The position numbers were made by a program, and so were the translations under genes. Positions 5,522-6,105 of a stretch of DNA of 6,105 bases are shown piece after piece; the first letter of the stretch is position 1, and each line of letters opens with the position of its first letter. Where the stretch lies: NCBI GenBank assembly GCA_026129385.1, contig JAHCIE010000208.1, positions 1 through 6,105 of the forward strand, written 5' to 3'. Below the pieces are notes generated by a model that was not told the origin of the DNA, made no database searches, and saw nothing but the letters and a program-made list of their open reading frames with translations. The stretch is from Anaerolineae bacterium (GTDB lineage Bacteria; Chloroflexota; Anaerolineae; Epilineales; JAHCIE01).

Positions 5522-6105
5522 ATGCAAGCCGCCGTCTTTTTCGAGCACGGAGGCATCGACAAGCTCCAGTTGGCCGACGTGCCGCCGCCCGCCGTCGGCC
5601 CCGACGATGTCTTGGTGCGCGTCCACAATGTCGCCCTCAACCATCTGGACCTGTTTGTCCGTGAAGGTATCCCTGGCCTGAACCTGAAGCTCCCCCACAT
5701 CGGCGGCTCCGATGTGGCCGGCGTCGTGGCCGAGGTCGGCCCCCAGGTCGTCGGCGTGCAGGTCGGCCAGCGGGTGGTTATCAATCCCTCCTTGTGGTGC
5801 GGTCATTGCGAGGCGTGCATTCGCGGCGAGCATCCTCTGTGCGATACCTTCGGTATCCTGGGCGAGCACGCGCCAGGCGGCGCGGCCGAGTATGTCGCTG
5901 TGCCCGCCCGCAATATCCTGCCCATCCCCGACACTCTGGACTTTCCCGAGGCCGCTGCGTCGCCGTTGGTGTTCGTCACCGCCTGGCGCGCACTCATGAC
6001 CCAGGCCCAGCTGCGGGCGGGTGAAACCATCCTCATCCTCGGCGCGAGCGGCGGCGTCGCCAGCGCGGCCATCCAGATCGCCAGGCTGGCGGGGGCCTAC
6101 GTGTA
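5522..6105 (+). CDS. Zinc-type medium-chain dehydrogenase/reductase, partial (C-terminus beyond window)
   Basis: The first 194 residues of a protein family usually about 330-350 residues long; the rest lies beyond the right edge. Residues 1-130 form the GroES-like domain and the NAD(P)-binding Rossmann domain begins with GASGGV at 174-179. Four cysteines at 93, 96, 99 and 107 (CGHCEAC then C after seven residues) are the structural-zinc lobe of alcohol dehydrogenases. The catalytic-zinc region is unusual: where classical enzymes have Cys followed by His/Ser-Thr-Asp, this one reads NHLDL at 40-44, and GHE is replaced by GSD at 62-64. This pattern occurs in quinone oxidoreductase-like MDRs. It may therefore keep only structural zinc and act as an alcohol, enoyl or quinone reductase using NAD(P)H; substrate unknown. 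It follows the SDR gene in the same direction with a 44-base gap, suggesting paired redox steps on related substrates. Confidence 0.9.
   Translation, partial: MQAAVFFEHGGIDKLQLADVPPPAVGPDDVLVRVHNVALNHLDLFVREGIPGLNLKLPHIGGSDVAGVVAEVGPQVVGVQVGQRVVINPSLWCGHCEACIRGEHPLCDTFGILGEHAPGGAAEYVAVPARNILPIPDTLDFPEAAASPLVFVTAWRALMTQAQLRAGETILILGASGGVASAAIQIARLAGAYV

Noticed and set aside
5240..5869. Minus-strand 209-codon frame across the end of the reductase and start of the dehydrogenase
   Set aside because: It runs antisense across two well-supported genes and their intergenic gap and shows no domain signature.

Overview
This is a high-GC bacterial window holding four protein genes, two of them cut by the window edges, around one divergent promoter region. 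The strong G/C preference at third codon positions and the gene content (a KP-43-type secreted subtilase fused to a von Willebrand A domain, a cytoplasmic ConA-like protein, and an SDR/MDR oxidoreductase pair) would fit an environmental Chloroflexota-type organism. That placement is a guess: no rRNA, tRNA or other phylogenetic marker is present.

Layout. The minus strand from 3667 to the left edge is one continuous open frame of 1222 codons without its stop. It encodes an exported serine protease with a signal peptide, a two-part pro-region, a subtilisin/KP-43 catalytic domain, a KP-43-type beta-barrel, a beta-rich linker, a VWA domain with a complete MIDAS motif, and further beta-domains. The 170-base gap 3668-3837 separates it from a divergent plus-strand gene. 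The gap holds an exact TGTGA-N6-TCACA palindrome (CRP/FNR-family consensus half-sites), a degenerate second copy 23 bases away, and weak promoter candidates in both directions. The plus strand then carries an uncharacterised 262-aa ConA-like protein (3838-4626), a FabI/FabL-like short-chain reductase (4677-5477), and the first 194 codons of a zinc-type medium-chain dehydrogenase (5522 to the right edge).

How the parts fit together. The reductase has its own promoter, a perfect extended -10 (TGTTATAAT). It lies inside a 7-bp inverted repeat that looks like a repressor operator. The dehydrogenase follows 44 bases downstream with a strong Shine-Dalgarno and no visible promoter or terminator, so the two oxidoreductases are probably one regulated transcript. 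The protease and the ConA-like gene may share control through the central palindrome. No mobile element, CRISPR array, RNA gene or clear terminator was seen. The window is mostly ordinary chromosomal sequence. The points worth following are the protease architecture and the two candidate operators.
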